Positions 48,401-60,723 of a DNA stretch of 64,000 bases are shown one piece after another (the stretch's first letter is position 1; every line of letters begins with the position of its first letter). The stretch is from NCBI RefSeq assembly GCF_011393335.1, contig NZ_CP049865.1:1506722-1570721 (forward strand), given 5' to 3'. Origin of the DNA: Propioniciclava coleopterorum (lineage in GTDB: Bacteria; Actinomycetota; Actinomycetes; Propionibacteriales; Propionibacteriaceae). A program made the position numbers and the translations under genes. The notes below the pieces were generated by a model, which was not told the DNA's origin, searched no databases, and saw nothing but the letters and a program-made list of their open reading frames with translations.

Positions 48401-48600
48401 TGTGGACAACACCGTCGTTCTGTGGACATCAAGACAGTCCCGCCGCTCACCCACAGATCCTCCCCGTGTAGTTTCGAGTTCTCCACACGATCGCCGAGGC
48501 CGAAACGCCGAGCCGACAGGCGCATTCGAGCGCTGTCCACGAGATCCACAGCCGTGATGATGACAAGGAGTAGTTACACATCTCCTTCTCTCCTAAGTCT
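48401..48600. promoter_or_regulatory. probable oriC between dnaA and dnaN
   Basis: DnaA boxes: TGTGGACAA (48401-48409, exact), TGTGGACAT (48421-48429), TTCTCCACA (48479-48487), CTGTCCACG (48533-48541) and AGATCCACA (48542-48550), in both orientations. They are followed by the AT-richer 48551-48600, a candidate unwinding element. The rest of 48177-48400 has no gene. Confidence 0.85.
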
Positions 48601-48627
48601 GGCGGTGGGTACATGTGGGCAACAGGC

Positions 48628-49077
48628 TCACGGACGCGTCAGGCACACCGACGACAGCGTCGGCAGGTCGAAGTGCCGGGCGTGGGCGAACAAGCGGGCG
48701 TCCGGTGCGATCGCGAAGCTCGCCCGATCCGGGACGCCGACCAGCTCGGTGCCGGCGGGGCCGCGTTGCGCGGTGACGCCGACGGGGTAGCCCTCCGGAT
48801 GCCACTCACCCCGGCCCTGATCGGAGCGCCAGACGGCGGCGAACTGCACCAGCAGGAAGCGGTGCGCGTCCGCCAGGGCGGCGAACCGGGCCCGCGTGAC
48901 CTCCGTGCCGCGCGACCAGCGCACCACCGCGTAACCGCCCGCCTCGTCGGCGCGGAGCGACCACTCGACCTCCAGGTCGCCCCAGCCGAGCAGCGCGGGC
49001 GCGGGGCTGCGGCGCACCATCGCGACGCGGCGGGCCCACGTCTCGATGAGTTCGGCGGCGAACGACGAATCGGGCAC
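48628..49077 (-). CDS. unknown protein between oriC and dnaN
   Basis: 149 residues from GTG 49077, preceded by GGGGGAGGGG. Not recognised. The sequence looks like a folded globular domain: FAAELIETWARRVAM, DLEVEWSLRADEAGGYAVVRW, FAALADAHRFLLVQFAAVW, GYPVGVTAQRGPAGTELVGV. No membrane segment or signal. Transcribed towards oriC, against the direction of dnaA and dnaN. Real on coding character; biological role unknown. Confidence 0.6.
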   Translation of the reverse strand: MPDSSFAAELIETWARRVAMVRRSPAPALLGWGDLEVEWSLRADEAGGYAVVRWSRGTEVTRARFAALADAHRFLLVQFAAVWRSDQGRGEWHPEGYPVGVTAQRGPAGTELVGVPDRASFAIAPDARLFAHARHFDLPTLSSVCLTRP

Positions 49078-49161
49078 GGCCCCTCCCCCGTGATGCTGGC
49101 GGCTGCGCGCCGTCGGTCTGGATATGATCGGACAGCAGCCAACCACGACCTGGGAGCATCA

Positions 49162-50322
49162 GTGAAGATTCGAGTCGAGCGCGACGTTCTGGCCGACGCC
49201 GTCCAATGGGTAGCCCGCAGCTTGCCGAACCGCCCCAGCGTCCCGATCCTCGCGGGTCTCCGCCTCGAGGCGGCGGGTGGCGACGTGGTGCTGTCGACGT
49301 TCGACTACGAGACGTCCGCGAAGGTCACCATCCCGGCCGACGTGAAGGACGAGGGCGTCGCGCTGGTCTCGGGCCGGCTGCTCGCCGACATCGCCCGCAG
49401 CCTGCCGGCCAAGCCGGTCGACCTGACCTCCGACGACACCAAGCTGGAGATCACCTGCGGCAGCGCCCGCTTCACGCTGCAGCTGCTGCCCGTGGCCGAG
49501 TACCCCGACCTGCCCTCGATGCCGGCGTCCACCGGCACCATCACGCCGGACATGTTCGCCCAGGCCGTCTCCCAGGTCGTCGTGGCGGCCGGACGCGACG
49601 AGCTGCTGCCCGTGTTCACCGGCGTCCGGCTCGAGATCGAGGGCGACACGCTGTCGCTGCTCGCGACCGACCGCTACCGGATGGCGCTGAAGGAACTCCC
49701 GTGGAACCCCGCCAAGCGCACCGACGACGCCGCCGCCCTGGTGCCCGCGCGCGTGCTGTCGGAGTCGTCGAAGTCCATGACGGCCGGCGAGAAGATCTCG
49801 CTGTCGCTGGCCGGCGGCGACGCCGGTGACGGGCTGATCGGCTTCGAGGGCGAGGGCAACAACGGCGTCCGCCAGATCACCACGCGCCTGCTGGACGGCG
49901 AGTTCCCCAAGGTGCGCCACCTCATGAACGTCCAGCCGGCGGTCACCGTCCGGGCGAACACGTCCGAGGTCGTCGCGGCGGTGAAGCGCGTCGCGCTGGT
50001 CGCCGAGCGCAACACGTCGCTGCGCATGATGATCGCCGAGGACCACATCACCTTCGAGGCCGCGACGGGCGACCAGGCCCAGGCCGTCGAGGCCGTCGAG
50101 GCGACCGTGGTGGACGAGACCGGCAACGGCCTGGCCATGAACGCGGCCGGGTTCAACCCGCACTACCTGCTGGACGCCCTCAACGCGCTCGACACCCCGT
50201 ACGTGAACTTCGGCTTCACCGCGCCCGGCAAGCCCTGCCTGCTGACGCCGCTGGTCGAGATCGACGGCGAGCCGTCGACCGACTACAAGCACGTCATCAT
50301 GCTCATGCGCCTGCCGCAGTGA
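49162..50322 (+). CDS. dnaN: DNA polymerase III beta sliding clamp
   Basis: 386 residues from GTG 49162 with TGGGAG upstream. Three-domain clamp: [20 protein letters not shown] at the start, conserved [16 protein letters not shown] in the second, and the C-terminal MRLPQ (clamp-loader/polymerase cleft edge). Ring around DNA giving processivity. recF begins 8 bases after the stop. Confidence 0.97.
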   Translation: MKIRVERDVLADAVQWVARSLPNRPSVPILAGLRLEAAGGDVVLSTFDYETSAKVTIPADVKDEGVALVSGRLLADIARSLPAKPVDLTSDDTKLEITCGSARFTLQLLPVAEYPDLPSMPASTGTITPDMFAQAVSQVVVAAGRDELLPVFTGVRLEIEGDTLSLLATDRYRMALKELPWNPAKRTDDAAALVPARVLSESSKSMTAGEKISLSLAGGDAGDGLIGFEGEGNNGVRQITTRLLDGEFPKVRHLMNVQPAVTVRANTSEVVAAVKRVALVAERNTSLRMMIAEDHITFEAATGDQAQAVEAVEATVVDETGNGLAMNAAGFNPHYLLDALNALDTPYVNFGFTAPGKPCLLTPLVEIDGEPSTDYKHVIMLMRLPQ

Positions 50323-50329
50323 GCGGGGC

Positions 50330-51904
50330 GTGTTCGTCACCCACCTCAGCCTGGCCGACTTCCGGTCCTGGCCGTTCGCCGAACTGGAGTTCGGGCCCGG
50401 CGTCACGACGCTGACCGGACGCAACGGCCAGGGCAAGACCAACCTCGTCGAGGCCGTGGAGTACCTCGCCACGCTGGGGTCGCACCGCGTCGCCTCGGAC
50501 GCCCCGCTGATCCGGTTCGGGTCGCCGCGGGCGATCGTCCGGGCGCGGGTGCAGGCCGGCCTGGACGACCCGCGCGCGCTGGCGCTCGAGATCGAGCTCA
50601 ACGCCGGCAAGGCCAACCGCGCGTCGCTGAACCGGGGCCCGCTCAAGCGGCCCCGCGACCTGCTCGGGGCGCTGCGGGTCGTGCTGTTCGCCCCCGACGA
50701 CCTGGCGCTGGTGAAGGGTGACCCGTCGGATCGTCGGCGGTTCATCGACGAGCTCGTCACGCAGCGGTGGCCCCGGATGGCGGGGGTCCGCGCCGACTAC
50801 GACCGCGTCCTGCGGCAGCGTTCGGCGCTGCTGAAGTCGCTGGGCGGCCGCCGCGGACCGGTCGGCGGAGACGTGGCGTCGACCCTCGACGTGTGGGACG
50901 AGCAGCTCGCGCGCCTCGGCGGGGAACTCCTGCACGCGCGGCTGCAGACCCTGGTCGACCTGGCCGAGCCGGTCGCCGAGGCCTACCTCGCCATCGCCCC
51001 CACCAACAACGTCGCCCGGGTCGCGTACCGGTCCAGCTCGCTGGGCCTGGATCCGCAACCCGGCGAGGGGCTGCCCATGGTGTCCGCACCGGGGGCGACC
51101 CACTCGATGGCATCCGAGGCGCCTGACGCGATGGCGTCTGACCCGATGGCTTCTGGCCTGGAGGGGCTCGAGCCGACGGCGTCTGACCCGATGGCGTCCG
51201 AGCGGCCGGCGTCCGACGGCACGGCATCCGGGTCGGCGACCGAGGCGTCGGCTCGTGGGGCGGAGCGCACGCGTCCCGCGGCCCGCGGCTCCGTGCTGGA
51301 CGCCTCGCCCGACGACCTGGCGGCGGTGCTGCGGGAGCGCATGCTCGCCCGCCGGCAGGAGGAGATCGCCCGCGGCGTCACGCTCGTGGGGCCGCACCGC
51401 GACGATCTCGTGCTGTCGCTGGGGCCGTTGCCCGCCAAGGGGTACGCCTCGCACGGGGAGTCGTGGTCGTTCGCGCTGGCGCTGCGGCTGGGCGCCTACG
51501 CGATGCTGCGCGCCGACGGGGTCGAGCCCGTTCTGGTCCTGGACGACGTCTTCGCCGAGCTGGACGAGGTGCGGCGGGCGCGGCTGGCCGAGCGGATCGC
51601 CGGCGCGGAGCAGGTGCTGATCACGGCCGCGGTCGCCTCCGACGTCCCGGAGTCGCTGGCCGGGCGCCGCTACGGCATCGCCGACGGCGCGGTCACGCTG
51701 CTGGACCCGGGCGCCGCGGCCGCGCAGACTGACAACGTGACACCAGCCCCGTCGCCGGCCCCACCGAGCGGCGGACGCGGCGCGCAGACTGAAGATGCGA
51801 CCGCTGGCCCGGCGCCCGCCCCACGGAGCGGCGAGGGCGGCGAGGGCGGCGCGCAGGACGAGCAGGAGGGGGAGGCGAGCCCGGATGGGGACCGACCCGA
51901 CTGA
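50330..51904 (+). CDS. recF: recombination protein RecF with insertion and long tail
   Basis: 524 residues against about 360-400 for usual RecF. Walker [10 protein letters not shown] (30-38), signature [14 protein letters not shown] (374-387), Walker [13 protein letters not shown] (402-413): all intact, so an active SMC-like ATPase that loads RecA at gaps. Two additions stand out: residues about 241-325, a low-complexity Ala/Ser/Asp/Met/Pro-rich insertion with MASDPMAS-like repeats, and a C-terminal tail of about 65 residues with a tandem 20-residue duplication (AQTDN... and AQTED...). GTG start 8 bases after dnaN; its end overlaps the DUF721 gene by 20 bases. Confidence 0.93.
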   Translation: MFVTHLSLADFRSWPFAELEFGPGVTTLTGRNGQGKTNLVEAVEYLATLGSHRVASDAPLIRFGSPRAIVRARVQAGLDDPRALALEIELNAGKANRASLNRGPLKRPRDLLGALRVVLFAPDDLALVKGDPSDRRRFIDELVTQRWPRMAGVRADYDRVLRQRSALLKSLGGRRGPVGGDVASTLDVWDEQLARLGGELLHARLQTLVDLAEPVAEAYLAIAPTNNVARVAYRSSSLGLDPQPGEGLPMVSAPGATHSMASEAPDAMASDPMASGLEGLEPTASDPMASERPASDGTASGSATEASARGAERTRPAARGSVLDASPDDLAAVLRERMLARRQEEIARGVTLVGPHRDDLVLSLGPLPAKGYASHGESWSFALALRLGAYAMLRADGVEPVLVLDDVFAELDEVRRARLAERIAGAEQVLITAAVASDVPESLAGRRYGIADGAVTLLDPGAAAAQTDNVTPAPSPAPPSGGRGAQTEDATAGPAPAPRSGEGGEGGAQDEQEGEASPDGDRPD

Positions 51905-52442
51905 CCCGCGCGCTCCCGGGACGCCCGGGGAGGGCGACGAAGGCTTCGAGGAGGTCGCCTTCGAGCCGACCGGGCTCGACCTGGCCCGGCAGATCGCCGA
52001 AGCGGCCGGACGCGCGGTCCCGGTGCAGCAGCCGCGGAAGAAGAAGCCGCGCGCGCGGCGTCCGGGACGCCAGGGCGATGCCGGCCGGGGCGACCCGATG
52101 CCGCTGGGGGACGCGCTGGAGCGCGTCATCTCGGAGCGGGGCTGGTCCGCCGAGGTGAACGTGCACCTGCTGATGGGGCGGTGGGCCGAGCTGGTCGGCC
52201 CGATGGTGGCCGAGCACAGCGCGCCCGAGGCGTACGCCGACCGGGTGCTCGTGGTGCGCACGAGTTCGACGGCGTGGGCGTCCCAGCTGCGCCTGATGGC
52301 GCCCCAACTGCTCGCCAAGATGAACGCGTCGCTGGGCGACGGGACGATCAAGCGCGTCCAGATCATCGGGCCGCGGGCCCCGAGCTGGAAGCACGGCCCC
52401 CGCTCCGTGCAGGGGCGAGGGCCGCGCGACACCTACGGCTGA
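51885..52442 (+). CDS. DUF721 (DciA-like) protein
   Basis: 185 residues. The C-terminal DUF721 domain ([59 protein letters not shown]) is the KH-like module found in DciA, a helicase-loading factor. The N-terminus is acidic then has a basic patch ([14 protein letters not shown]). ATG 51885 is chosen because it starts within the recF end (20-base overlap). Standard neighbour of recF in actinobacteria. Confidence 0.85.
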   Translation: MGTDPTDPRAPGTPGEGDEGFEEVAFEPTGLDLARQIAEAAGRAVPVQQPRKKKPRARRPGRQGDAGRGDPMPLGDALERVISERGWSAEVNVHLLMGRWAELVGPMVAEHSAPEAYADRVLVVRTSSTAWASQLRLMAPQLLAKMNASLGDGTIKRVQIIGPRAPSWKHGPRSVQGRGPRDTYG

Positions 52443-52447
52443 GCCGC

Positions 52448-53332
52448 TCAGGCGCTGAGCCGCACCAGGTTGCCCCACGGATCGTCGAGCTCGACCGCGG
52501 ACGAGGCGTCGGTCCGCACCTGGACGCCGCGGGCGCGTGCCCGGGCCGTCAGGTCGGCGACGTCGGCGTCCGTGGGCAGCACGACGTCGACGCGTCCCAG
52601 GCCCATTCCCGGCGTCCGGAGCCCGACGCCCTCGGACTGCCAGGTGTTCATCGCCATGTGGTGGTGGTAGCCGCCCGCGGACACGAACAGGGCGCCCGGT
52701 AGCTCGGCGGTCACGTCGAAGCCGAGCGTGTCGACGTAGAAGTCCAACGCCTGGGCGGTGTCGCCCACCTTGAGGTGCACGTGGCCGACCGTGGTGCCGG
52801 CGGGCAGCGCCGCGCGGGCGCCGGGGTCGGTCTCCACGAAGTCGCGGGCCTGCGGGGTGAGGTGGTCGCGCAGGAAGCCGTTCGGGTCGATGTAGAGGGT
52901 GTCCATCCGGACGCGGCCGTCGACCCACGTCCACTGGTCGCGCGGCCGGTCGTGGTAGAGCTCGACGCCGTTGCCCTCGGGGTCGTCGAGGTAGAAGGCC
53001 TCGGAGACGAGGTGGTCGCCCGAGCCGGTGAACAGCTCGGGGCGGGCCAGCGCGAAGGACGCCAGCGTGGTCGCGAGCGCGCCGGGGGAGTCGTGCAGGA
53101 TCGCGGTGTGGAACAGCCCGGCCGTCCGGCGCTCGCCGCGGGGCAGGTCGGGGCGGTGCCGCAGCGTGACCAGCACGTCGGAGCCGCGGCCCAGGTCGAC
53201 CTGGTCGCCGCGCTCGGCGATCTGGTCCAGCAGCAGGACGTCGCGGTAGAAGGCGGTCATGGCGTCCAGGTCGGCCACGTCGAGGGCGACGCCGCCCATG
53301 CGGGTCGCCTCGGGCAGGGTGCTCGTGCTCAT
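52448..53332 (-). CDS. VOC-family dioxygenase/glyoxalase (CatE-like)
   Basis: 294 residues made of two vicinal-oxygen-chelate repeats: MGGVALDVADLDAMTAFYRD and VGHVHLKVGDTAQALDFYVD each start one. Metal ligands are expected at VALDV-like His positions and at FHTAIL, EGNGVELYHD, VGHVHLKV and the terminal VELDDPWGN. Resembles Bacillus CatE catechol 2,3-dioxygenase. It follows an operator (53346-53359) shared with yceI, consistent with a role in quinone or electrophile stress; this is inference. Convergent with DUF721. Confidence 0.82.
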   Translation of the reverse strand: MSTSTLPEATRMGGVALDVADLDAMTAFYRDVLLLDQIAERGDQVDLGRGSDVLVTLRHRPDLPRGERRTAGLFHTAILHDSPGALATTLASFALARPELFTGSGDHLVSEAFYLDDPEGNGVELYHDRPRDQWTWVDGRVRMDTLYIDPNGFLRDHLTPQARDFVETDPGARAALPAGTTVGHVHLKVGDTAQALDFYVDTLGFDVTAELPGALFVSAGGYHHHMAMNTWQSEGVGLRTPGMGLGRVDVVLPTDADVADLTARARARGVQVRTDASSAVELDDPWGNLVRLSA

Positions 53333-53345
53333 GTCACTCCAAACA

Positions 53346-53359
53346 GTTGATACGTCAAC
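53346..53359. promoter_or_regulatory. palindromic operator GTTGA-N4-TCAAC before the VOC gene
   Basis: GTTGATACGTCAAC, a perfect dyad with 5-bp arms, 13 bases before the VOC start and thus overlapping its expected promoter. Same core as the yceI operator at 33040-33057. Confidence 0.65.
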
Positions 53360-53698
53360 CATATTCCCCGAGGTGGGCTCGCGCCAGCCCCGACGCCCGT
53401 TCCGGCGGCGGGCACAACGGCGTGAGGGAGCGGTTACCGGCGGGGGCGCAGGGACGCCGTGGGCGCGCTGCAACCCCCCGGAGCCGTACCCGGGGTCGGA
53501 TCACGGGGGGCGGAGACGCCCAATCGGCCTGCAAACGCGTGTGAGCGGCACTTCCGCGGCGCGACACCCCCCGCATTCGCGGTGGTCAAGTCGTGGTTTG
53601 CCCCCCGCCTCGGGTAGAATGGAGGGGTTGAGTGGTCGCCGCCCCCGCACCCCCGGTTCGCGGTGCGGCGTCCGTGTGCCAAGGGAGAAGAGAGCGCC
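53360..53698. promoter_or_regulatory. gyrB upstream region
   Basis: About 340 bases without a gene. The likely gyrB promoter has a -10 TAGAAT at 53615-53620; a -35 is not clear. Otherwise GC-rich, nothing else seen. Confidence 0.5.
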
Positions 53699-55759
53699 TT
53701 GACGGCAGAGAACAGCACCGCGCACCGGACGGCCGGTTCGGCCACGACCGCGGTCGAAGAGGGCAGGTACGACGCCTCGGCCATCACCGTCCTGGAGGGC
53801 CTGGAGGCCGTCCGTAAGCGGCCCGGCATGTACATCGGATCCACCGGCGAACGCGGCCTGCACCACCTGGTGTATGAGATCGTCGACAACTCCGTCGACG
53901 AGGCGCTGGCGGGCTACGCCGACACCATCACGGTCACGCTCCTGCCCGACGACGGCGTCCGCGTCACCGACAACGGCCGCGGCTTCCCCGTCGACCTGCA
54001 TCCCAAGGAGAAGATCCCGGCGGTCACGCTGGCGCTGACGGTGCTGCACGCCGGCGGCAAGTTCGGCACGGGCGGCTACAAGGTCTCCGGCGGCCTGCAC
54101 GGCGTGGGCGCGTCCGTGGTCAACGCGCTGTCCGATCACCTCATCGTCGACGTCAACCGCGACGGCTACCACTGGCACCAGGCGTTCTCCCTCGGCGTCC
54201 CGGACGCCGACCTGCAGCGCCTCGACCCGCTCACCGACGAGGACGAGATCGGGACGACCGTGACGTTCTACGCCTCGCCCGACATCTTCGAGACCACGCA
54301 CTACAACTGGCAGACGCTGGCCAACCGGTTCCGCGAGATGGCGTTCCTGAACAAGGGCCTGTCCATCACGCTCATCGACGAGCGTCCGGCCGGCTCCCCG
54401 AGCACCGAGGACGCCGAGAGCGGCCTGGACGAGTTCGTCGACGACACCGCCGACCACCCCGCTGAGATCACGTTCCGCTACGACGACGGCCTCATCGACT
54501 ACGTGAAGTACCTCACGGGCAACAAGGAGGTCATCCACCCGACGGTCATCGCGATCGACGCCGAGTCGAAGGCCGACGAGCTGTCGCTCGAGGTCGCGAT
54601 GCAGTGGAACAGCTCCTTCACCGAGGGCGTCCACACCTTCGCCAACACGATCAACACCCACGAGGGCGGCACCCACGAGGAGGGCTTCCGCGCCGCGCTG
54701 ACCAACACCGTGAACCGGTGGGGCGAGACGTGGGGGATGATCAAGAAGAAGGAGGATCGTCCCTCCGGCGACGACATCCGCGAGGGGCTCACGGCGATCA
54801 TCTCGGTCAAGCTGGGCAACCCGCAGTTCGAGGGCCAGACCAAGACCAAGCTGGGCAACACCGAGGCCAAGAGCTTCGTGCAGAAGGTCGTCAACGACCT
54901 GCTGGGCGACTGGTTCGAGAAGAACCCCGCCGAGGGCAAGGACATCATCCGCAAGTCCCAGGCCGCCGCGACCGCCCGGCTGGCCGCGCGCAAGGCCCGC
55001 GACATGGCCCGCAACCGCAAGGGGCTGCTCGGCTCGACGTCGCTGCCGGGCAAGCTGGCCGACTGCAGCTCCCGCAACCCCGTCGAGTGCGAGGTGTTCA
55101 TCGTCGAGGGTGACTCCGCCGGAGGCTCGGCCAAGGGCGGACGCGACCCGCGCACGCAGGCGATCCTGCCGATCCGCGGCAAGATCCTGAACGTCGAGAA
55201 GGCGCGCCTGGACCGCATCCTGGCCAACAAGGAGGTCGAGGCGATCTTCAACGCGCTCGGCACCGGGTTCTCCGACGAGTTCGACATCGAGCGCCTGCGC
55301 TACTACAAGATCGTCCTGATGGCGGACGCCGACGTCGACGGCGCGCACATCCGGACGCTGCTGCTGACGCTGCTGTTCCGGTTCCTGCGTCCGCTGATCT
55401 CGGCCGGTCACGTCTACCTGGCTCAGCCGCCGCTGTTCCGGCTGCGCTGGACGAACGCGCCGCACCAGCTCGCCTACTCCGACGAGCAGCGCGACGAACT
55501 GCGCGACGTCGGCCTCGCCGAGGGCAAGAAGCTGCCGCAGGTCAACCCGATCCAGCGCTACAAGGGCCTGGGCGAGATGGACGCCGAGGACCTGTGGAAC
55601 ACCACCATGGATCCCGCGCAGCGCACGCTCGCGCAGGTGACCCTCGAGGACGCCGCGGCGGCGTCCGACATGTTCAGCATCCTGATGGGCGAAGACGTCG
55701 AGCAGCGCCGGAGCTTCATCCAGCGCAACGCCAAGGACGTCCGGTTCCTCGACATCTGA
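53699..55759 (+). CDS. gyrB: DNA gyrase subunit B
   Basis: 686 residues from TTG 53699. ATPase (GHKL) part: [51 protein letters not shown] part with [14 protein letters not shown] and the DADVDGAHI metal site; PLxxR/RYKGLGEM at the C-terminus. The TTG is chosen for AGGGAG/GAGAG upstream; a GTG at 53663 would add a short Arg-rich run. Cuts and supercoils DNA with GyrA. Confidence 0.95.
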   Translation: MTAENSTAHRTAGSATTAVEEGRYDASAITVLEGLEAVRKRPGMYIGSTGERGLHHLVYEIVDNSVDEALAGYADTITVTLLPDDGVRVTDNGRGFPVDLHPKEKIPAVTLALTVLHAGGKFGTGGYKVSGGLHGVGASVVNALSDHLIVDVNRDGYHWHQAFSLGVPDADLQRLDPLTDEDEIGTTVTFYASPDIFETTHYNWQTLANRFREMAFLNKGLSITLIDERPAGSPSTEDAESGLDEFVDDTADHPAEITFRYDDGLIDYVKYLTGNKEVIHPTVIAIDAESKADELSLEVAMQWNSSFTEGVHTFANTINTHEGGTHEEGFRAALTNTVNRWGETWGMIKKKEDRPSGDDIREGLTAIISVKLGNPQFEGQTKTKLGNTEAKSFVQKVVNDLLGDWFEKNPAEGKDIIRKSQAAATARLAARKARDMARNRKGLLGSTSLPGKLADCSSRNPVECEVFIVEGDSAGGSAKGGRDPRTQAILPIRGKILNVEKARLDRILANKEVEAIFNALGTGFSDEFDIERLRYYKIVLMADADVDGAHIRTLLLTLLFRFLRPLISAGHVYLAQPPLFRLRWTNAPHQLAYSDEQRDELRDVGLAEGKKLPQVNPIQRYKGLGEMDAEDLWNTTMDPAQRTLAQVTLEDAAAASDMFSILMGEDVEQRRSFIQRNAKDVRFLDI

Positions 55760-55769
55760 CATCGGTCAG

Positions 55770-55799
55770 AGACGACACAGTGGTTAGGAAGACGACACA

Positions 55800-55802
<3 letters not shown>
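55770..55802. repeat. direct repeat at gyrA start
   Basis: AGACGACACAGTG occurs at 55770-55782 and 55790-55802, 20 bp apart; the second copy contains the gyrA GTG start and the first an out-of-frame GTG. The interval TGGTTAGGAA carries the ribosome-binding site (AGGAA). Confidence 0.6.
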
Positions 55803-58620
<2,818 letters not shown>

Positions 58621-58628
<8 letters not shown>

Positions 58629-59091
58629 CACCCAGCAGCGCACCACGTCGGGCTTGACCCTGGCGCCCGCCAAGCAGGCGTCGGCGTCCGAGCCGGATGG
58701 TCGCGTGCGCCCCAGCACCCGGACGCGGCGGGCCCGCCTGCGCATCTCGCGCGTGGACCCGTGGTCGGTGATGAAGACCTCGTTCCTGTTCTCGATCGCG
58801 CTGGGGATCATGATGTCCGTCGCGGTGTACATCGTGTGGACCCTGATGGGCGCCTCGGGCATGTTCGAGGCGATCAACCAGGCGCTCACGATGCTGTTGT
58901 CCTCTGACCAGGACCAGACCAGCGTCCGGTTGGAGGACTTCGTCAACACCAACAAGGTGATGGGGTTCACCGCGCTGTTCGCCGTGATCAACGTGGTGAT
59001 CCTGACCGCGCTGGGCACGATCTTCGCGTTCCTCTACAACCTCTCCGCCAACATCCTCGGCGGCCTGGAGCTCACGCTCGCCGAGGACTGA
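58621..59091 (+). CDS. DUF3566 transmembrane protein
   Basis: 156 residues from GTG 58621, overlapping gyrA by 8 bases with GAGGAGG 6 bases upstream. N-terminal 45 residues are soluble and basic; the DUF3566 domain begins [20 protein letters not shown] and has two membrane helices ([37 protein letters not shown]). Always found after gyrA in actinobacteria; role unknown, proposed links are to cell envelope or growth. Confidence 0.9.
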
Positions 59092-59103
59092 TACTCGCGC
59101 ACG

Positions 59104-59135
59104 AAGGCCGGCCCCCTCTGGGGGCCGGCCTTTCT
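59104..59135 (+). terminator. intrinsic terminator after gyrA-DUF3566
   Basis: 13-bp perfect stem (59104-59116 with 59120-59132), TCT loop, followed by T-rich TTTCTG. Ends the gyrB-gyrA-DUF3566 operon. Confidence 0.85.
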
Positions 59136-59406
59136 GCTGTCTGGGCGCCGACCCGCGAGCCGCGGTGGGTGTCCGGCTCGCTCAGGCGGGACTCGGACTG
59201 CGATCCCCGCTCGGTGACTCCGTCTTGGTCAACGCCGGGCCCGGGTTTGGAGCTCTGCGGCCTGCGCCCTGTCGTTCTGGTGCCCCGAGACGCGCCGTTG
59301 GGGAGTCGAACCCCTTGTCGTGACTCGGCGGTGCGGCACTGGTGGCACCAGAACGACACGCGTCGGCGTTGGTCGCCTTCGCTGCGCGCGGCCGGTGTCG
59401 GGTCGC
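59133..59406. repeat. gene-free stretch with 15-bp inverted repeat
   Basis: TGTCGTTCTGGTGCC (59270-59284) and its exact reverse complement (59344-59358) bracket 59 bases. Inside is GGGGAGTCGAACCCC, which on the complementary strand resembles a tRNA T-arm, but no complete tRNA can be folded. No gene seen. Confidence 0.6.
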
Positions 59407-60057
59407 TCAGGCGGCGAGTTCGGCGAGGAAGCCGCCCAGCTGGGTGGGGTTGTGGGCGATCGCCGCGGCGTCCCGCCCCTCGGCGAGAGGGCCGTACCCC
59501 CAGGTCACGAAGACGCTGCGCAGCCCCTGGTCAGTGGCGCCCTTCACGTCGTGCAGGCGGTCGCCGACCATGATCGCGCCCTCGGCGTCCACTCCCTGGT
59601 CCTTGAGCAGGCCGAGCGCCCGCCCGATCACCCAGCCCTTGCCGGCGTTCTCCTCGGTGATGTCGGCGCCGGCGATCGCCGCGAAGTAGCCGGCGATGCC
59701 CTTGGCCTCGGCGATGCGGGCCGCGAGGTCCTCGCGCTTGGAGGTGGCCACGGCGAGCGTCCAGCCGTCCTCGGTGAGGTGCCTCAGCAGGTCCTCGATG
59801 CCGGGGTACAGCGGCGCCTGGGTCATGGTCTCGACGTAGATGCCGCGGTAGGTGTCGCGGAACTCCACGGCACGGTCCACCGGGACCCCGAGCACCTGGG
59901 TGATCCCGGTGAGCAGCGGGGGACCGACGAACCCCTTGAGGGCCTGGTCGTCCGGGACGGGGAAGCCGAGCCGTGTCAGGGCCTCCTTGGCCGCGCCGAT
60001 CACGGTCGGGCCGCTGTCCACGAGGGTGCCGTCGAAGTCGAAGAGTGCCACGCGCAT
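59407..60057 (-). CDS. HAD phosphatase (phosphoglycolate-phosphatase-like)
   Basis: 216 residues. HAD motifs: nucleophile Asp in FDFDGTLVDSG, Thr/Ser in AVATSKREDLAARI, Lys and the acidic pair in IMVGDRLHDVKGA. The C1 cap domain is helical. Most similar in layout to Gph/PGP and small-molecule phosphatases; substrate uncertain. ACCCTA (60064-60069) on this strand reads TAGGGT in the gene direction, 6 bases before the ATG: leaderless. Confidence 0.87.
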   Translation of the reverse strand: MRVALFDFDGTLVDSGPTVIGAAKEALTRLGFPVPDDQALKGFVGPPLLTGITQVLGVPVDRAVEFRDTYRGIYVETMTQAPLYPGIEDLLRHLTEDGWTLAVATSKREDLAARIAEAKGIAGYFAAIAGADITEENAGKGWVIGRALGLLKDQGVDAEGAIMVGDRLHDVKGATDQGLRSVFVTWGYGPLAEGRDAAAIAHNPTQLGGFLAELAA

Positions 60058-60180
60058 GCGTCCACCCTAGGCGGACGCCGTTCGGTCCCCACGGCGAGCC
60101 CACCACGCAGCCGCCGGGAGGTCGGATTTTGAGGGTGGGGCTCCGAGGCGGTAACGTTCTGCTCTGCGTCCAGCACGCGC

Positions 60181-60257
60181 GGGCCTATAGCTCAGACGGT
60201 TAGAGCGCCGCCCTGATAAGGCGGAGGTCACTGGTTCAAGTCCAGTTAGGCCCACCA
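60181..60257 (+). tRNA. tRNA-Ile (GAU)
   Basis: 77 bases including encoded CCA. Acceptor GGGCCTA pairs with TAGGCCC (60247-60253); anticodon loop CTGATAA gives GAT; T arm GGTTCAAGTCC. All stems pair. Same position after gyrA as in many actinobacteria. Probable integration target of the element beginning downstream. Confidence 0.97.
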
Positions 60258-60295
60258 CGAAAAACCCCCTCCCACTAGGGCAGGGGGTTTTTTCG
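60258..60295. terminator. bidirectional terminator after tRNA-Ile
   Basis: CGAAAAACCCCCT facing AGGGGGTTTTTTCG with an 11-base loop. A-tract one side and T-tract the other give terminator function in both directions. Confidence 0.9.
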
Positions 60296-60304
60296 TTCCT
60301 CAGC

Positions 60305-60323
60305 GGGGAACTCATGGGGAACT
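60305..60323. repeat. GGGGAACT direct repeats, 11 bp apart
   Basis: GGGGAACT at 60305-60312 and 60316-60323, one helical turn apart, just beyond the tRNA terminator, the place where recombinase or excisionase arm sites would be expected in an attL. Confidence 0.4.
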
Positions 60324-60432
60324 TTGAGGCGCTTGTTCCGCTCCCCTCGAGACCTCATGTCCTGCCCGGTGTCCGCCAACACCCCTCCTCGGCACTTCTG
60401 GTTGGCGAGAGCTACTGGAGGGACGGGGCGTC

Positions 60433-60723
60433 GTGGATGAGTCGTGGGCGCTGGGTTTGGCGTTGGGTCATGTGCGGAGCGCGGTGGCCGCGTTCGTGGC
60501 GGCAGAGGATCCGTCCGGGGAGTCGTTGTTCCTGGCGGCGGAATGCCTCGAGTTGGAGGGGTTGCTCGCCGATCTGCGTGTTGAGCCCGCGCTGGTCGAT
60601 CCTGGCGTGGACGCGATCGCCTCGTTGGACGCGGCGTCCGAGGCATTGGTCGCGGCGCGGCCGGTGGTTCCGCTGGCGCTGTGGGCCGGTCTGCAGGCGG
60701 TGCGGGCGAGGGCCGCCCGATGA
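60433..60723 (+). CDS. unknown helical protein, element gene 1
   Basis: 96 residues from GTG 60433. Not recognised. Predicted all-alpha, Ala/Leu-rich (ALGHVRSAVAAFVAA, LAAECLELEGLLADLRVE). Stop overlaps the next gene (ATGA), giving an overlap-linked trio with the next two. No transmembrane segment. Together with the following genes it forms the first genes after the tRNA. Confidence 0.6.
   Translation: MDESWALGLALGHVRSAVAAFVAAEDPSGESLFLAAECLELEGLLADLRVEPALVDPGVDAIASLDAASEALVAARPVVPLALWAGLQAVRARAAR

Noticed and set aside
59285-59310. Possible tRNA on the complementary strand (T-arm-like GGTTCGACTCC)
   Set aside because: No acceptor, D or anticodon stems can be paired around it.
60181-60257. 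Direct repeat of the tRNA-Ile 3' end as att site
   Set aside because: No second copy within the window; the far end of the element lies outside it.
60067-60315. Antisense open frame over tRNA-Ile reading GLTGLEPVTSALSGRR
   Set aside because: This is the well-known spurious translation of the complement of a tRNA gene; the tRNA folds perfectly.
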